Below, in pieces: positions 49,835-58,924 of a stretch of DNA of 64,000 nucleotides (its first letter is position 1; every line of letters begins with the position of its first letter). Made by a program: the position numbers and the translations under genes. The stretch lies in contig NZ_NWUC01000006.1 in NCBI RefSeq assembly GCF_002750855.1, forward strand, positions 124,001-188,000, in the 5' to 3' direction. The notes below the pieces were generated by a model. The model ran no database searches. It was not told the origin of the DNA and saw only the letters and a program-made list of their open reading frames with translations. Source of the DNA: Neopararhizobium haloflavum. GTDB taxonomy: Bacteria; Pseudomonadota; Alphaproteobacteria; Rhizobiales; Rhizobiaceae.

Positions 49835-50530
49835 ATGCGCGAGATCATATTCGATACCGAGACCACAGGGCTCGACAGCCGCACCGACCGGATCATCGAG
49901 ATCGGCTGTCTCGAACTGATCGATCACTTTCCGACAGGCCGGACCTTCCACGTCTACATCAACCCCGAGGGTCGCAGCGTACACCCGGATGCGCTGGCCG
50001 TTCACGGCATCACCGATGCATTTCTGGCCGACAAGCCGGTATTCTCGGGGATCGTCGACGATCTGATTGCCTTCTTTGAAGGGGCAACGTTGATCGCGCA
50101 TAACGCGACCTTCGACATCGGCTTCATCAATGCCGAGTTCGACAGGCTCGGACACGCGGCGGTGGAGCGTGATCGGATTCTTGACACGCTGGTGCTCGCC
50201 AGGCGGCGGCATCCGATGGGGCCGAACTCCCTCGACGCGCTCTGCCGGCGCTACAGCATCGACAACAGCCATCGCACAAAGCATGGCGCTTTGCTTGATG
50301 CCGAGCTTCTCGCCGAAGTCTATATCGAGATGATCGGAGGTCGCCAGACGGCGCTCGGCCTGGAGGTGGAGATCGAGCGTGGTGCGGGCCATGCCGAGAT
50401 CAGCGTCGAGGTGACCACCTTGAAGCGTCCGAGTCCGCTTCCTCCGCGGCTGAGCGACACGGAACGGGCAGCGCATGCCCGTCTTGTCGAGCGGATCGGC
50501 CAGAACGCACTCTGGCGCATATTGCGATAG
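49835..50530 (+). CDS. dnaQ: DNA polymerase III epsilon subunit (proofreading exonuclease)
   Basis: 231-aa DEDDh 3'-5' exonuclease of the replicative polymerase. ExoI is FDTETTGL (about 5-12), ExoII HNATFDIGFIN (about 89-99) and ExoIII KHGALLDAELLA (about 150-161, with the general-base His). The C-terminal 50 residues should bind the alpha subunit. It is the last gene of the maf-aroE-coaE-dnaQ chain and is followed by a bidirectional terminator. Confidence 0.95.
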   Translation: MREIIFDTETTGLDSRTDRIIEIGCLELIDHFPTGRTFHVYINPEGRSVHPDALAVHGITDAFLADKPVFSGIVDDLIAFFEGATLIAHNATFDIGFINAEFDRLGHAAVERDRILDTLVLARRRHPMGPNSLDALCRRYSIDNSHRTKHGALLDAELLAEVYIEMIGGRQTALGLEVEIERGAGHAEISVEVTTLKRPSPLPPRLSDTERAAHARLVERIGQNALWRILR

Positions 50531-50552
50531 ACCGGCGGGACACCGTCCAGGC

Positions 50553-50580
50553 AAAAGGCCGGCTTCGAAGCCGGCCCTTC
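50553..50580. terminator. bidirectional terminator between dnaQ and secB
   Basis: A perfect 20-bp palindrome GGCCGGCTTCGAAGCCGGCC (50557-50576) forms an 8-bp stem with a TCGA loop. On the minus strand it is followed by TTTTGCC, suiting secB; on the plus strand by CTTCAATT, suiting dnaQ. Confidence 0.8.
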
Positions 50581-50608
50581 AATTCTGAGTATCGGATCGC
50601 GACTGCGA

Positions 50609-51139
50609 TCAGTTGGCCGGCGTGGCGGGTGCCGCAGCTGTCTTGTTGCGCTCGGCGGCCATCCGCTGCTGAAACATCTGCGCGAAGTCGATCGGATCGA
50701 TCATCAGCGGCGGGAAGCCGCCATTGCGAGAGGCATCGGCGATGATCTGACGTGCGAAGGGGAATAGCATGCGCGGGCATTCGATGAAGAGCAGTGGCAG
50801 CATGTGTTCCTTGGGGAAGCCGCTGAGACGGAAGACGCCGCCATAGACCAGCTCGACATTGAAGACGACAGTTTCGCCTTCCTTGGCCGTCGCGTTCAGC
50901 GTGAGCACCACGTCGTAATCGGTCTCCGACAGCGGGTTCGCGTTGACGTTCACGTTGATGTTGATCGCCGGCGACTTGTTGCGCTGCGTGATCGCGCGCG
51001 GAGCGCCCGGGTTTTCGAAGGACAGGTCCTTCATGTACTGCGCCAGGATATTGAGGCTTGGCGCCTTTCCGTTACTCGCTTTTTCGCCGGAAGCCTGGGC
51101 ACCGGCGGCTGTATCGGGCGTCTTGTTGTCTTCGGCCAT
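50609..51139 (-). CDS. secB: protein-export chaperone SecB
   Basis: 176-aa cytoplasmic tetrameric chaperone that keeps preproteins unfolded for SecA. The conserved core begins [19 protein letters not shown] (about 29-47) and includes GGVFRLSG and [14 protein letters not shown]. Low-complexity Ala/Thr tails flank it at both ends. ATG 51139 has GAGAGGAG 4-5 nt upstream; the open frame extends to 51325 without it. It is downstream of fxsA on the same strand. Confidence 0.95.
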   Translation of the reverse strand: MAEDNKTPDTAAGAQASGEKASNGKAPSLNILAQYMKDLSFENPGAPRAITQRNKSPAININVNVNANPLSETDYDVVLTLNATAKEGETVVFNVELVYGGVFRLSGFPKEHMLPLLFIECPRMLFPFARQIIADASRNGGFPPLMIDPIDFAQMFQQRMAAERNKTAAAPATPAN

Positions 51140-51245
51140 TGGAACTCCTCTCGAAAGCATGGATGCTCGGCCATGCCTGCGCAGGCCGCAAATTCTGCGC
51201 GTCGCTAGCATCTCGGCAGAAAAGTGACAACCTCCAAGGCGCGGT

Positions 51246-51770
51246 TCACCGCGCCGGCGGGTCCCCGTCGGTGCCGTTGCGCCATGGGGAATTTGCGGAA
51301 GGATGACGCTGGAAGTCTTCGTCATCGAGATCGATCACCGGTTCGCCGGGTGCTTGGCGGGGGCGCGCGCTTTCGTGGCGCGCGCCCCCGCCACTTGTCA
51401 TCTGGGACGCGACGATCGTGATGCGTCCCTTGATCAGCTTCCAGCCGAAATCCCGCACGGCCGGAATGAAGAGCAGGAAGCCCATCGTGTCCGTCACGAA
51501 GCCTGGCGTCAGCAGCAGGACCCCGGCGATGAGGATCATGACGCCATGAATGAGCTCGCGGCTCGGGACGCGCCCTGCCTTCGCCTCCTCGCTGATGCGT
51601 TGGAGCAGGCCCAGCCCCTGTACCCGGAGCAGGATCGACCCCAGAACGGCGGTAAAGAGTATGAGCCCCAATGTCGCCAGCACGCCGATCTGGCTGCCGA
51701 CCACGATAAACATGGCGATTTCGGCGAGCGGAATGCCCAGGAGCAGGAAAGGAACGAGCGAAAAGGCCAT
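51246..51770 (-). CDS. fxsA: FxsA family membrane protein
   Basis: 174-aa inner-membrane protein of the FxsA family, named because its overproduction in E. coli suppresses F-plasmid exclusion of phage T7; the normal function is unknown. Three or four hydrophobic segments lie in residues 4-105, with the conserved [21 protein letters not shown]. The C-terminal 60 residues are polar and probably cytoplasmic. It is divergent from the Tim44-like gene across 175 bp and 106 bp upstream of secB. Confidence 0.9.
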   Translation of the reverse strand: MAFSLVPFLLLGIPLAEIAMFIVVGSQIGVLATLGLILFTAVLGSILLRVQGLGLLQRISEEAKAGRVPSRELIHGVMILIAGVLLLTPGFVTDTMGFLLFIPAVRDFGWKLIKGRITIVASQMTSGGGARHESARPRQAPGEPVIDLDDEDFQRHPSANSPWRNGTDGDPPAR

Positions 51771-51945
51771 CAGGGTCTTTCTGTCGGTGTGGCGAAGCGT
51801 TGTCGGTGCCGCAGGTGATTGAGTTGCATTTCACCCAATATGGTATCGCTGCTGGCAAATTGAATGTTGTGTGTTTGAATGATCTGCGCGCCGGCCTTAT
51901 ATGGAAAGCCAGTGCAGCGACGTCCCGACCGGCAGCAGGGTGGCA

Positions 51946-52659
51946 ATGGGCTCCTTCGATTTCGTAACATTTTTCTTCTTTGTGGCTGCGGTCATCATTT
52001 TTCTGCAATTGCGCAGCGTGCTCGGACGCCGCACGGGCAACGAACGTCCCCCCTACGACCCCTATTCCAAGCGTGAGAGCGCCAAGGCGCCTGTTGGCGC
52101 AGACGTGAAGGAGGACGGCAATGTCGTCACCCTGCCGCGACGCAATGGGCAGCCGCAGTCTGAAGGCGGCTTCGAAGCGGTCGATGCCTATGCCAAGCCG
52201 GGAACGGAACTGAACGCGTCGCTGCGCGAGATCGCAGCGGTCGACCAAAGCTTCGATCCCAAGCAGTTCGTCGAGGGCGCGAAGACCGCTTATGAAATGA
52301 TCGTCACTGCCTTCGCCGATGGTAACCGCAAGACGTTGAAGAACCTCTTGTCGCGCGAAGTCTACGAAGGATTCGTCGCCGCGATCAACGAACGCGAATC
52401 GAAGGGCGAGGAGGTCAAGTCGTCCTTCGTTGGTGTCGAGAAGGCAGAAATCGTCCAGGCCGAGCTCAAGGCGAGCGAGGCTGCGGTAACGATCCGTCTG
52501 ATCAGTCAGCTCATTTCCGCGACCTACGACAAGAGCGGTGCCGTCATCGACGGGGATGCGGAGAGTGTCGGCGAGGTGACCGATGTCTGGACCTTCGCTC
52601 GCGACACGCGCTCGCGCGATCCCAACTGGAAGCTGATCGCGACCGAATCCGACGGCTAG
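51946..52659 (+). CDS. Tim44-like domain protein (TimA-like)
   Basis: 237-aa protein with one N-terminal membrane helix (about residues 4-20), a polar linker, and a C-terminal Tim44-like domain (about 90-235) with FVEGAKTAYEMIVTAFADGN. Mitochondrial Tim44 anchors Hsp70 to the import motor; bacterial homologues are membrane-bound and less well understood, with a reported link to membrane stress. ATG 51946 is preferred because the membrane helix follows at once; the frame opens at 51901. It leads mltA by 29 bp, so it may belong to the mltA-smr-xre operon. Confidence 0.88.
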   Translation: MGSFDFVTFFFFVAAVIIFLQLRSVLGRRTGNERPPYDPYSKRESAKAPVGADVKEDGNVVTLPRRNGQPQSEGGFEAVDAYAKPGTELNASLREIAAVDQSFDPKQFVEGAKTAYEMIVTAFADGNRKTLKNLLSREVYEGFVAAINERESKGEEVKSSFVGVEKAEIVQAELKASEAAVTIRLISQLISATYDKSGAVIDGDAESVGEVTDVWTFARDTRSRDPNWKLIATESDG

Positions 52660-52688
52660 GCCTTTCGCAGAAACAGGAAAGGCTTGCG

Positions 52689-53786
52689 ATGCGCCTGGGT
52701 CTTGAGCCAGCATCCTTCGACGACGTTCCGGGATGGTGGGAAGACGATGTCGCGCAGGCCGTTCCCGCACTCCTTCGGTGCGCGGTCCATCTCGCATCCG
52801 GTTCAAAGCCATATAACGTCGGCAGTCTCGGCATCACGCCCGACGACTTTGCCGACGCGTTCCGCGCTCTTGCGGCCGCATGTCCTATAGACGATCGGTC
52901 CGCCCGACAGTTCTTCTGCGACCATTTCCAGCCGGCGAGGTCTGCGGCCGATACCCCCTCCGGTTTCGTGACGGGCTATTACGAACCGGAGATCGAAGTT
53001 GCCGATCGCAAGGGCGGCGCTTTCCTGTACCCATTCTATCGCCGGCCGGACGATCTCGCTTCTCTCGATGCGCAAGGGGACGAAACCGGATTGGCGTCGC
53101 GTGGATTCGCTTTTGCAATGAAAACCGATAGCGGCTTTGCGGAATATTTCGACAGGGAGGCCATCGACCGGGGATGTCTCGAAGGCAAGGGGTGGGAACT
53201 GGCGTGGGCAAGGGATCGTATCGACGTGTTCTTCGCGCATATCCAGGGGTCGGCGCGTCTCATCCATCGCGATGGTCGCGTCCAGCGGATTGCCTATGCG
53301 GCCAAGACCGGACATCCTTTCACGGCGATTGGTCGCGTCCTCATCGATCAGGGCGAATTGGATGGTGGCACCGTCACGATGCAAGCCATCCGCGACTGGC
53401 TGGCCAATCATCCTGAACGGCAGGACGAGATCCTGTGGCGCAATCGGTCCTATATCTTCTTTCGGCCCACTAAGGGCGAAGGCCCGATCGGTGCGGCAAA
53501 GGTGCCCCTCAGTCCGGGCCGGTCGCTCGCAGTCGATCGCCACATCCATACCTTCGGCATGCCGGTCTTCGTCGATGCGCCTCGCCTGACGCATGTCGGC
53601 AATGACCGAGCATTCCAGCGCTTGCTGATCGCGCAGGATACCGGCTCCGCGATCATCGGCCCCTCGCGCGGCGATATATTCATCGGTTCGGGAAGGGATG
53701 CAGGCGATATTGCCGGTGCCATCAAGCATTCCGCTGATTTCTACCTGTTGCTCCCGAAGCGCGCTGCCGCGAGATGCCTGCCATGA
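52689..53786 (+). CDS. mltA: murein transglycosylase A (MltA)
   Basis: 365-aa GH102 lytic transglycosylase. The MltA domain includes TGYYEPEIEVADRKGG and YRRPDDL; the C-terminal 3D domain shows QDTGSAIIGPSRGDIF, with its catalytic Asp, then GSGRDAG. No signal peptide or lipobox is visible, unlike E. coli MltA, and ATG 52689 is firmly set by AGGAAAGG 6 nt upstream. How it reaches the periplasm is therefore unclear. It is coupled to the Smr gene by an ATGA overlap. Confidence 0.9.
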   Translation: MRLGLEPASFDDVPGWWEDDVAQAVPALLRCAVHLASGSKPYNVGSLGITPDDFADAFRALAAACPIDDRSARQFFCDHFQPARSAADTPSGFVTGYYEPEIEVADRKGGAFLYPFYRRPDDLASLDAQGDETGLASRGFAFAMKTDSGFAEYFDREAIDRGCLEGKGWELAWARDRIDVFFAHIQGSARLIHRDGRVQRIAYAAKTGHPFTAIGRVLIDQGELDGGTVTMQAIRDWLANHPERQDEILWRNRSYIFFRPTKGEGPIGAAKVPLSPGRSLAVDRHIHTFGMPVFVDAPRLTHVGNDRAFQRLLIAQDTGSAIIGPSRGDIFIGSGRDAGDIAGAIKHSADFYLLLPKRAAARCLP

Positions 53787-54397
53787 GCCGCCGAAGGAAG
53801 GAACTCACGAACGAGGATCGCTCGCTTTGGGCGTCCGTCGCCAAGACGACCCGGCCTCTTCCCGGCCGAATGGAGCGCCTGATGGCCAGCAGCGCGTCAA
53901 GGCCATCGTCCAGCACCGAAGCTTCAGGCGCGGCGAAGGAAGATGCGCCAGCGCCTCTGACGGAAGCGATGCGCAAGGCGTTGGCGCAGTCGTTCCAGTC
54001 GCCCCGCGCCGACCAACAGACGTCGCTGGCAAAAGGACCATCTGCAAAGTCCGGTCCGAGCCCGATAGAGCGGCCCGTACAGCGCAAGCTCGCGCGCGGC
54101 CGTCTGCCGCTTGAGGCGCGCATCGATCTGCACGGACTCGACCAGGCGACGGCCCATGCCCGGCTGCTCGGTTTCGTCGAACGCGCTCATTCTGACGGCT
54201 TGCGCCATGTTCTGGTGATTACTGGCAAGGGCGCGTCCTTCGGAAGTGAAGGGGCATTGAAGCGAAGTGTGCCGCACTGGCTCGCCAAATCCGAATTCTC
54301 CCGGCTGGTATCCGGCTACGAACAGGCGTCCCGCGGCCATGGCGGGGAGGGGGCGCTCTACATTCGTCTGAAGAAGAAGCGGAGCGGAATCCGGTGA
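53783..54397 (+). CDS. Smr/MutS2-C domain protein
   Basis: 204-aa protein with a disordered, charged N-terminal half and a C-terminal Smr domain (about 110-204). The Smr signature motifs are present: IDLHGLDQATAHARL and the ITGKGA loop. Stand-alone bacterial Smr proteins nick DNA or cleave RNA; E. coli SmrB acts at collided ribosomes. Which role applies here is unknown. It overlaps mltA and the xre gene by 4 bp at each end, so the three are translated together. Confidence 0.88.
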   Translation: MSRRRKELTNEDRSLWASVAKTTRPLPGRMERLMASSASRPSSSTEASGAAKEDAPAPLTEAMRKALAQSFQSPRADQQTSLAKGPSAKSGPSPIERPVQRKLARGRLPLEARIDLHGLDQATAHARLLGFVERAHSDGLRHVLVITGKGASFGSEGALKRSVPHWLAKSEFSRLVSGYEQASRGHGGEGALYIRLKKKRSGIR

Positions 54398-54756
54398 CCC
54401 CCTTTGGCCAGGCCGTCCGCCGGCTGCGCGCCGAGCGGCGCATCTCGCAAAAGAAGATGGCGTACGATCTCGGCGTCTCGCCGGCGTATCTGTCGGCGTT
54501 GGAGCACGGGCATCGCGGACGGCCCAGCTGGGAATTCGTCCAGAAGGTGCTCGGCTATTTCAACATCATCTGGGATGAAGCGGAGGAATTGCAGCGGCTC
54601 GCGCTGGCGTCGAATCCCCGCGTCGAGATCGATACGTCCGGCATGACACCGGCGGCGACAGCCTTTGCCAATCGCCTTGCTTTGATAATTCGCCAGTTGG
54701 ACGACGAGGCGATCGCACGCCTCGACGCAATCATCAATGAAGCCGATGACAATTGA
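54394..54756 (+). CDS. XRE-family helix-turn-helix regulator
   Basis: 120-aa DNA-binding protein with an N-terminal cro/C1-type HTH: FGQAVRRLRAERRISQKKMA, then DLGVSPAYLSALEHG (helices about 4-45). The C-terminal half is helical and probably dimerises. GTG 54394 overlaps the Smr stop (GTGA). It is the last gene of the mltA-smr-xre chain and may autoregulate it. It is convergent with the DUF1402 gene, with 15 bp between the stops. Not a toxin-antitoxin gene by context. Confidence 0.85.
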   Translation: MTPFGQAVRRLRAERRISQKKMAYDLGVSPAYLSALEHGHRGRPSWEFVQKVLGYFNIIWDEAEELQRLALASNPRVEIDTSGMTPAATAFANRLALIIRQLDDEAIARLDAIINEADDN

Positions 54757-54771
54757 TCGGCCGCGTCGCCT

Positions 54772-55737
54772 TCAGCTTTCCGGGAAAAGGGCGCGCAGTT
54801 CGTCCAGGCGGTCGTTGACCAACCAGCCATAATAATTCTCTTCGGGAACAGCCTGCTTGCCGTTTCGGCTTTTCGAAGCAAGTACGGCGGCGCGCAGATC
54901 GGCGTCGCCCACATTGTAAAGCGTTGCCGTAAGACCCGGATTGCCGGAAATATCGAAGTTCGCGACCCGTCGATAAAGCTCGATCGCGTTCGAGATGATC
55001 GCCGCCATGTAGGCGAGCGACTGATCGGGGTCCATGATGGCCTGGTAGACCCCGATGGGGTCGTCGGCCGAAACGCGCTTGAACCCGGAAATCCGCGCGA
55101 CGCGATCGGTCATCTTCAGGGCCGTCAGAGGATTGATCTGGCCAAGGCCGAACGTCTGCCCCGCGAAGAAGGGCTGGAAGAAGACGGCAGAGAACCGGTC
55201 ATCGGGAAACCGCTGCCCGTTCACGGCGCGGCCACGGAAGGATGTGTCCCATACGCGTTCCCGGCATGACCAGAGCCGATAGGATCCATCGGCGTCGCCG
55301 CAGTTGGCGAACTCGCTGCGGGCGACGAAGGTAAGCACATTCTCGCCTTCGAAGCCGAACTGGAAGCGTTCGCCGGCATAGGCCACGGCCTTGACGTAAT
55401 AGGCCTGCAATCGGTCGTAGGCATCGACATTGTAAGTGTGCTCGCCGACCAGTGCGCCGACCATGTGGATCGGTGCGATGCCGTATTGCCGGGCGACCTT
55501 GCGGATCTTGTCACGCAGCGTCTCGTCGCTGGCAAGCAACGCGACAATGCGCTGATACTTGCGCTCGAATGTCGTGTTCGATCCTGCGGTGCGTCGGCTC
55601 GATGCGCCGGGCACGGGTGGTTGTTCGGCGTGGCGGTTGCCCTCGGGAACCAGCCTCGGCGCCGCCTCGACCGTCATCACGGCGCTTGACAGGGCAAGCC
55701 CCAGGCCGAAGACGACCTTCAGACAGCGACTCAGCAT
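54772..55737 (-). CDS. DUF1402 family exported protein, probable lysozyme-fold enzyme
   Basis: 321-aa DUF1402 protein, a family of unknown function in Rhizobiales. The signal peptide (about 1-25, ending TVEA) points to the periplasm. Three segments resemble soluble lytic transglycosylases in order: a Glu in GALVGEHTYN (Glu99), GLGQINPLTAL (197-207, cf. the GLMQ.xP.TA motif) and ATLYNVGD (271-278, cf. AAYNxG). I infer a divergent lysozyme-fold peptidoglycan hydrolase. ATG 55737 with AAGGAG 6 nt upstream is preferred over 55764. Confidence 0.75.
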   Translation of the reverse strand: MLSRCLKVVFGLGLALSSAVMTVEAAPRLVPEGNRHAEQPPVPGASSRRTAGSNTTFERKYQRIVALLASDETLRDKIRKVARQYGIAPIHMVGALVGEHTYNVDAYDRLQAYYVKAVAYAGERFQFGFEGENVLTFVARSEFANCGDADGSYRLWSCRERVWDTSFRGRAVNGQRFPDDRFSAVFFQPFFAGQTFGLGQINPLTALKMTDRVARISGFKRVSADDPIGVYQAIMDPDQSLAYMAAIISNAIELYRRVANFDISGNPGLTATLYNVGDADLRAAVLASKSRNGKQAVPEENYYGWLVNDRLDELRALFPES

Positions 55738-55850
55738 CTCATGCTCCTTGTGGATGCGGAGCATTAGCCGTGGCGATCATCCGCTGTCGAGAGGTTCCGT
55801 GCCGCTTGAACCACCCGTTCCAGCAAAAGCCGCTCGGCGATGCGGAAAGA

Positions 55851-57155
55851 TCACAGGATGTAGCGCGACAGGTCCGTGTTCTTGGCCAGATCGCCGACAT
55901 GCTTGCGCACATACTCGGCATCCACCTCGAAATCGGTTCCGGACTTGTCGGGCGCCTCGTAGGAGATGTCGTCGAGCACGCGCTCCATCACCGTCTGCAG
56001 ACGCCGTGCGCCGATATTCTCGACACTCGCATTGAGGTCGACCGCCACGTCGGCCAGCGCATCGATCGCATCTTCCGTGAACGACAGCTTCACCTCTTCG
56101 GTCGCCATCAGCGCGATGTACTGCTTGATCAGGCTGACCTCGGTCTCGGTCAAGATCCTGCGGAAGTCTTCCTTCGTCAGCGCGCGCAATTCGACACGGA
56201 TCGGCAGGCGGCCCTGCAGCTCCGGCAGAAGGTCCGAAGGCTTGGAAACGTGGAAGGCGCCCGAGGCGATGAACAGGATGTGGTCGGTCTTCACCGGTCC
56301 GTGCTTGGTCGCAACCGTGGTGCCTTCGACAAGTGGCAGAAGATCACGCTGCACGCCTTCGCGCGACACACCGGCGCCCATTCCACCATTCTTGGCTGCG
56401 ATCTTGTCGATCTCGTCGAGGAAGACGATCCCGTCGTTCTCGACCGCACGCACGGCTTCCCGCGCGATCTGCTCGTCATCGAGAAGCTTGTCGGATTCGT
56501 CGTCGATGAGCTGCTGGTAGGACTCCTTGACCGTGGTTTTCATCTTCTTGGTGCGCTGGCCCATGGCCTTTCCAAGCATGTCGGAAAGATTCATGACACC
56601 GATGTTGGCACCAGGCATGCCGGGAATTTCGAACGGCATGCCCGAAGATGTATCCGACACTTCGATCTCGATTTCCTTGTCGTCGAGTGTGCCCTCGCGA
56701 AGCTTCTTTCGGAAGGAGTCGCGGGTCGCGGGCGAAGCCGTGCTGCCCACCAGCGCATCCAGAACGCGTTCTTCGGCCGAAAGATGCGCCTTCGCCTTGA
56801 CCTCCTGGCGGCGGCGCTCTTTGACGAGGCCGATGCCGATTTCCACGAGGTCGCGAACGATCTGCTCGACATCGCGGCCGACATAGCCGACCTCGGTGAA
56901 TTTCGTGGCCTCGACCTTGATGAACGGTGCACCCGCGAGCTTGGCGAGTCGCCGCGATATCTCGGTCTTGCCGACACCCGTCGGCCCGATCATCAGGATG
57001 TTCTTGGGCATCACCTCATCGCGCAAATCTTCGTCGAGCTGCTGCCGGCGCCAGCGATTGCGCAGCGCAATGGCCACGGCTCGCTTGGCATCTTTCTGGC
57101 CGATGATGAAGCGGTCGAGTTCGGAGACGATCTCGCGCGGAGAAAAGACGGTCAT
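55851..57155 (-). CDS. hslU: ATP-dependent protease ATPase subunit HslU
   Basis: 434-aa AAA+ unfoldase of the HslUV (ClpYQ) protease. Walker A GPTGVGKT at 57-64, Walker [11 protein letters not shown] (about 247-256), the GYVGRDVEQ pore loop (about 91) and an intact C-terminal DLSRYIL, which docks into HslV to activate it. The I-domain lies between. It is the last gene of an hslV-SMR-hslU run. Frames overlap little with its neighbours (34 bp to the SMR gene). Confidence 0.96.
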   Translation of the reverse strand: MTVFSPREIVSELDRFIIGQKDAKRAVAIALRNRWRRQQLDEDLRDEVMPKNILMIGPTGVGKTEISRRLAKLAGAPFIKVEATKFTEVGYVGRDVEQIVRDLVEIGIGLVKERRRQEVKAKAHLSAEERVLDALVGSTASPATRDSFRKKLREGTLDDKEIEIEVSDTSSGMPFEIPGMPGANIGVMNLSDMLGKAMGQRTKKMKTTVKESYQQLIDDESDKLLDDEQIAREAVRAVENDGIVFLDEIDKIAAKNGGMGAGVSREGVQRDLLPLVEGTTVATKHGPVKTDHILFIASGAFHVSKPSDLLPELQGRLPIRVELRALTKEDFRRILTETEVSLIKQYIALMATEEVKLSFTEDAIDALADVAVDLNASVENIGARRLQTVMERVLDDISYEAPDKSGTDFEVDAEYVRKHVGDLAKNTDLSRYIL

Positions 57156-57189
57156 GCAAATGTCCTGTTCGCGGGACTGCCCGCAGTTG

Positions 57190-57507
57190 TCAGTTCGAAA
57201 CGGCCTTGAGGCCGATGATGGAGCCGATGAGCAGCGAGATGAAGAAGAGGCGCATCACGGTGGCTGGCTCCTTGAAGACGATCATTCCGAAAATGGCGGT
57301 TCCGGCCGCGCCGATGCCTGTCCAGACGGCATAGGCCGTTCCAACGGGGATGGCGACGAGGGCTCGCGACAGAAGATAGAAGCTGATGCCGCCGAAGACG
57401 AAGAAGCCAATGGTAGGCATCAACCGCGAAAACCCCTCCGAGGCTTTCAGCGTCAGCGCCATGGCGATCTCGAACAGGCCGGCGATGATGAGCAGGACCC
57501 ATGCCAT
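57190..57507 (-). CDS. small multidrug resistance (SMR) family transporter, SugE/Gdx-like
   Basis: 105-aa, four-helix SMR-family proton antiporter. The essential Glu is Glu13 in [24 protein letters not shown] in helix 3 is the SMR signature, and the EGFSRL loop matches SugE/Gdx-type guanidinium exporters. But the Trp of the Gdx motif (EVVWA in E. coli) is replaced here (EIAMA), so the substrate is uncertain. It sits between hslV (start 4 bp after the hslV stop) and hslU, clearly in one operon. ATG 57507 gives the standard length. Confidence 0.88.
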   Translation of the reverse strand: MAWVLLIIAGLFEIAMALTLKASEGFSRLMPTIGFFVFGGISFYLLSRALVAIPVGTAYAVWTGIGAAGTAIFGMIVFKEPATVMRLFFISLLIGSIIGLKAVSN

Positions 57508-57511
57508 CGCG

Positions 57512-58072
57512 TCAGCTCGCTTCGTCCAGCGTCTCGACGACGACGTTCGCGTTTGTATAGACACAGATGTCTGCAGCAATCGCCATCGCGCGGCGCGCGA
57601 CCTCCTCTGCGCTCTTGTCGGTGTCCATCAGGGCACGTGCGGCGGCAAACGCATAATTGCCGCCGGAGCCGATGGCCATGGTGCCGTGCTCGGGCTCCAG
57701 CACGTCGCCATTTCCGGTAATGGCCAAGGTGATCGAACGATCTGCGACGAGCATCATGGCTTCCAGCCGGCGCAGGTAGCGATCGGTTCGCCAGTCCTTG
57801 GCCAGTTCGACCGCAGCACGCATGAGCTGGTCGGGATACTGCTCCAGCTTGGACTCCAGCCGTTCCAGAAGTGTGAATGCGTCCGCCGTGGCACCGGCAA
57901 AGCCCGCGATAACGTCGCCCTTGCCGAGCCGCCTGACCTTGCGTGCATTGCCCTTCATGATCGTCTGGCCGAGGCTCACCTGCCCGTCGCCGGCCATCAC
58001 GACCTGTCCGTCTTTTCGGACGGTGATGATGGTTGTGGCGTGCATGGAGCCGAATGGGTCGTGTTCACTCAT
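57512..58072 (-). CDS. hslV: ATP-dependent protease peptidase subunit HslV
   Basis: 186-aa proteasome-beta-like Thr peptidase. A 12-residue propeptide (ending MHA) precedes the mature Thr13-Thr14 (TTIITVRKD); Thr13 becomes the catalytic N-terminus. The G-x-G-x-x-x segments GDGQVSLG and GSGGNYA are typical. The open frame runs on to 58177, but the ATG at 58072 starts the conserved MSEHDPFG seen in relatives. It is the first gene of the hslV-SMR-hslU run and divergent from hisB. Confidence 0.95.
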   Translation of the reverse strand: MSEHDPFGSMHATTIITVRKDGQVVMAGDGQVSLGQTIMKGNARKVRRLGKGDVIAGFAGATADAFTLLERLESKLEQYPDQLMRAAVELAKDWRTDRYLRRLEAMMLVADRSITLAITGNGDVLEPEHGTMAIGSGGNYAFAAARALMDTDKSAEEVARRAMAIAADICVYTNANVVVETLDEAS

Positions 58073-58177
58073 GGGGCGGGTCCTGCGTGAATTGATACGG
58101 GGGGCGGAGGCGCGAGGATTCGAATTGGCTTGCGGTGTCTGTCCGCCGCTATGTAAGTCTTGACGGCGGCTTTGCAA

Positions 58178-58205
58178 TCATCGGGCTGCTTTCGCTGTAT
58201 TCAAC
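58178..58205 (-). promoter_or_regulatory. candidate sigma-32 (heat-shock) promoter of hslV
   Basis: On the minus strand GTTGAA, a 14-nt spacer, then CCCGATGA resembles the RpoH pattern CTTGAA-N13-15-CCCCATNT. It lies 106 bp upstream of hslV, in the hslV-hisB divergent gap. hslVU is heat-shock controlled in many proteobacteria. Confidence 0.35.
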
Positions 58206-58270
58206 CATTCTGGATATTTACCCGCCGCCCTGATATGCAGCCGGCGAAGCGAGTTCTGGAGACTGCCGGC

Positions 58271-58891
58271 ATGGCATCGACAATGGCGACTGAGGGCGGT
58301 GCACGGCGCGCGGACGTAGCGCGCGGCACCAGTGAGACCGATATCAAGGTTTCAGTGTGCATCGACGGGACGGGGCAGGGCGAAATACGCACCGGCATCG
58401 GGTTTTTCGATCACATGCTGCACCAGTTGGCCCGCCACTCCCTGGCGGACATCACCGTCACTGCCGTCGGCGATCTGCACATCGACGACCACCACACGGT
58501 CGAGGACACCGGCATCGCGCTTGGCCAGGCATTCGCCCGCGCACTCGGCGAGCGCAAGGGCATCGTGCGCTACGCCTCGCTCGATCTGGCGATGGACGAG
58601 GCATTGACGCGGGCGGCGATAGACGTCTCCGGGCGTCCGTTCCTCGTCTGGAACGTACCGTTCCACACGCCCAAGATCGGCACGTTCGACACCGAACTGG
58701 TGCGTGAGTTCTTCCAGGCCTTCTCCCAGCACGCGGGCATCACGCTGCATGTGACCAGCCTCGCCGGAATCAACAGCCATCACATCGCCGAGACCTGCTT
58801 CAAGGCCGTTGCACGGGTTTTGCGGGTTGCGATGGAGATTGATCCCCGCATTGCGGGACAGGTCCCTTCCACCAAGGGAACGCTGGTCTGA
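58271..58891 (+). CDS. hisB: imidazoleglycerol-phosphate dehydratase
   Basis: 206-aa Mn-dependent IGP dehydratase, sixth step of histidine synthesis, monofunctional (no phosphatase domain). The metal motifs [12 protein letters not shown] and [11 protein letters not shown], then GINSHHIAE, are all present. ATG 58271 has GGAG 9 nt upstream; the frame also opens at 58160 and 58235, but those reach into the promoter region. It begins the hisB-DUF2628-hisH-hisA-hisF-hisE group. Confidence 0.95.
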   Translation: MASTMATEGGARRADVARGTSETDIKVSVCIDGTGQGEIRTGIGFFDHMLHQLARHSLADITVTAVGDLHIDDHHTVEDTGIALGQAFARALGERKGIVRYASLDLAMDEALTRAAIDVSGRPFLVWNVPFHTPKIGTFDTELVREFFQAFSQHAGITLHVTSLAGINSHHIAETCFKAVARVLRVAMEIDPRIAGQVPSTKGTLV

Positions 58892-58924
58892 TCCCGTTCG
58901 CTTTCAGCGGAGACGGAGACTGAA

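Noticed and set aside
58112-58130. GGATTCGAATTGGC, resembling a tRNA T-arm
   Set aside because: No acceptor stem, anticodon arm or D-arm can be drawn around it.
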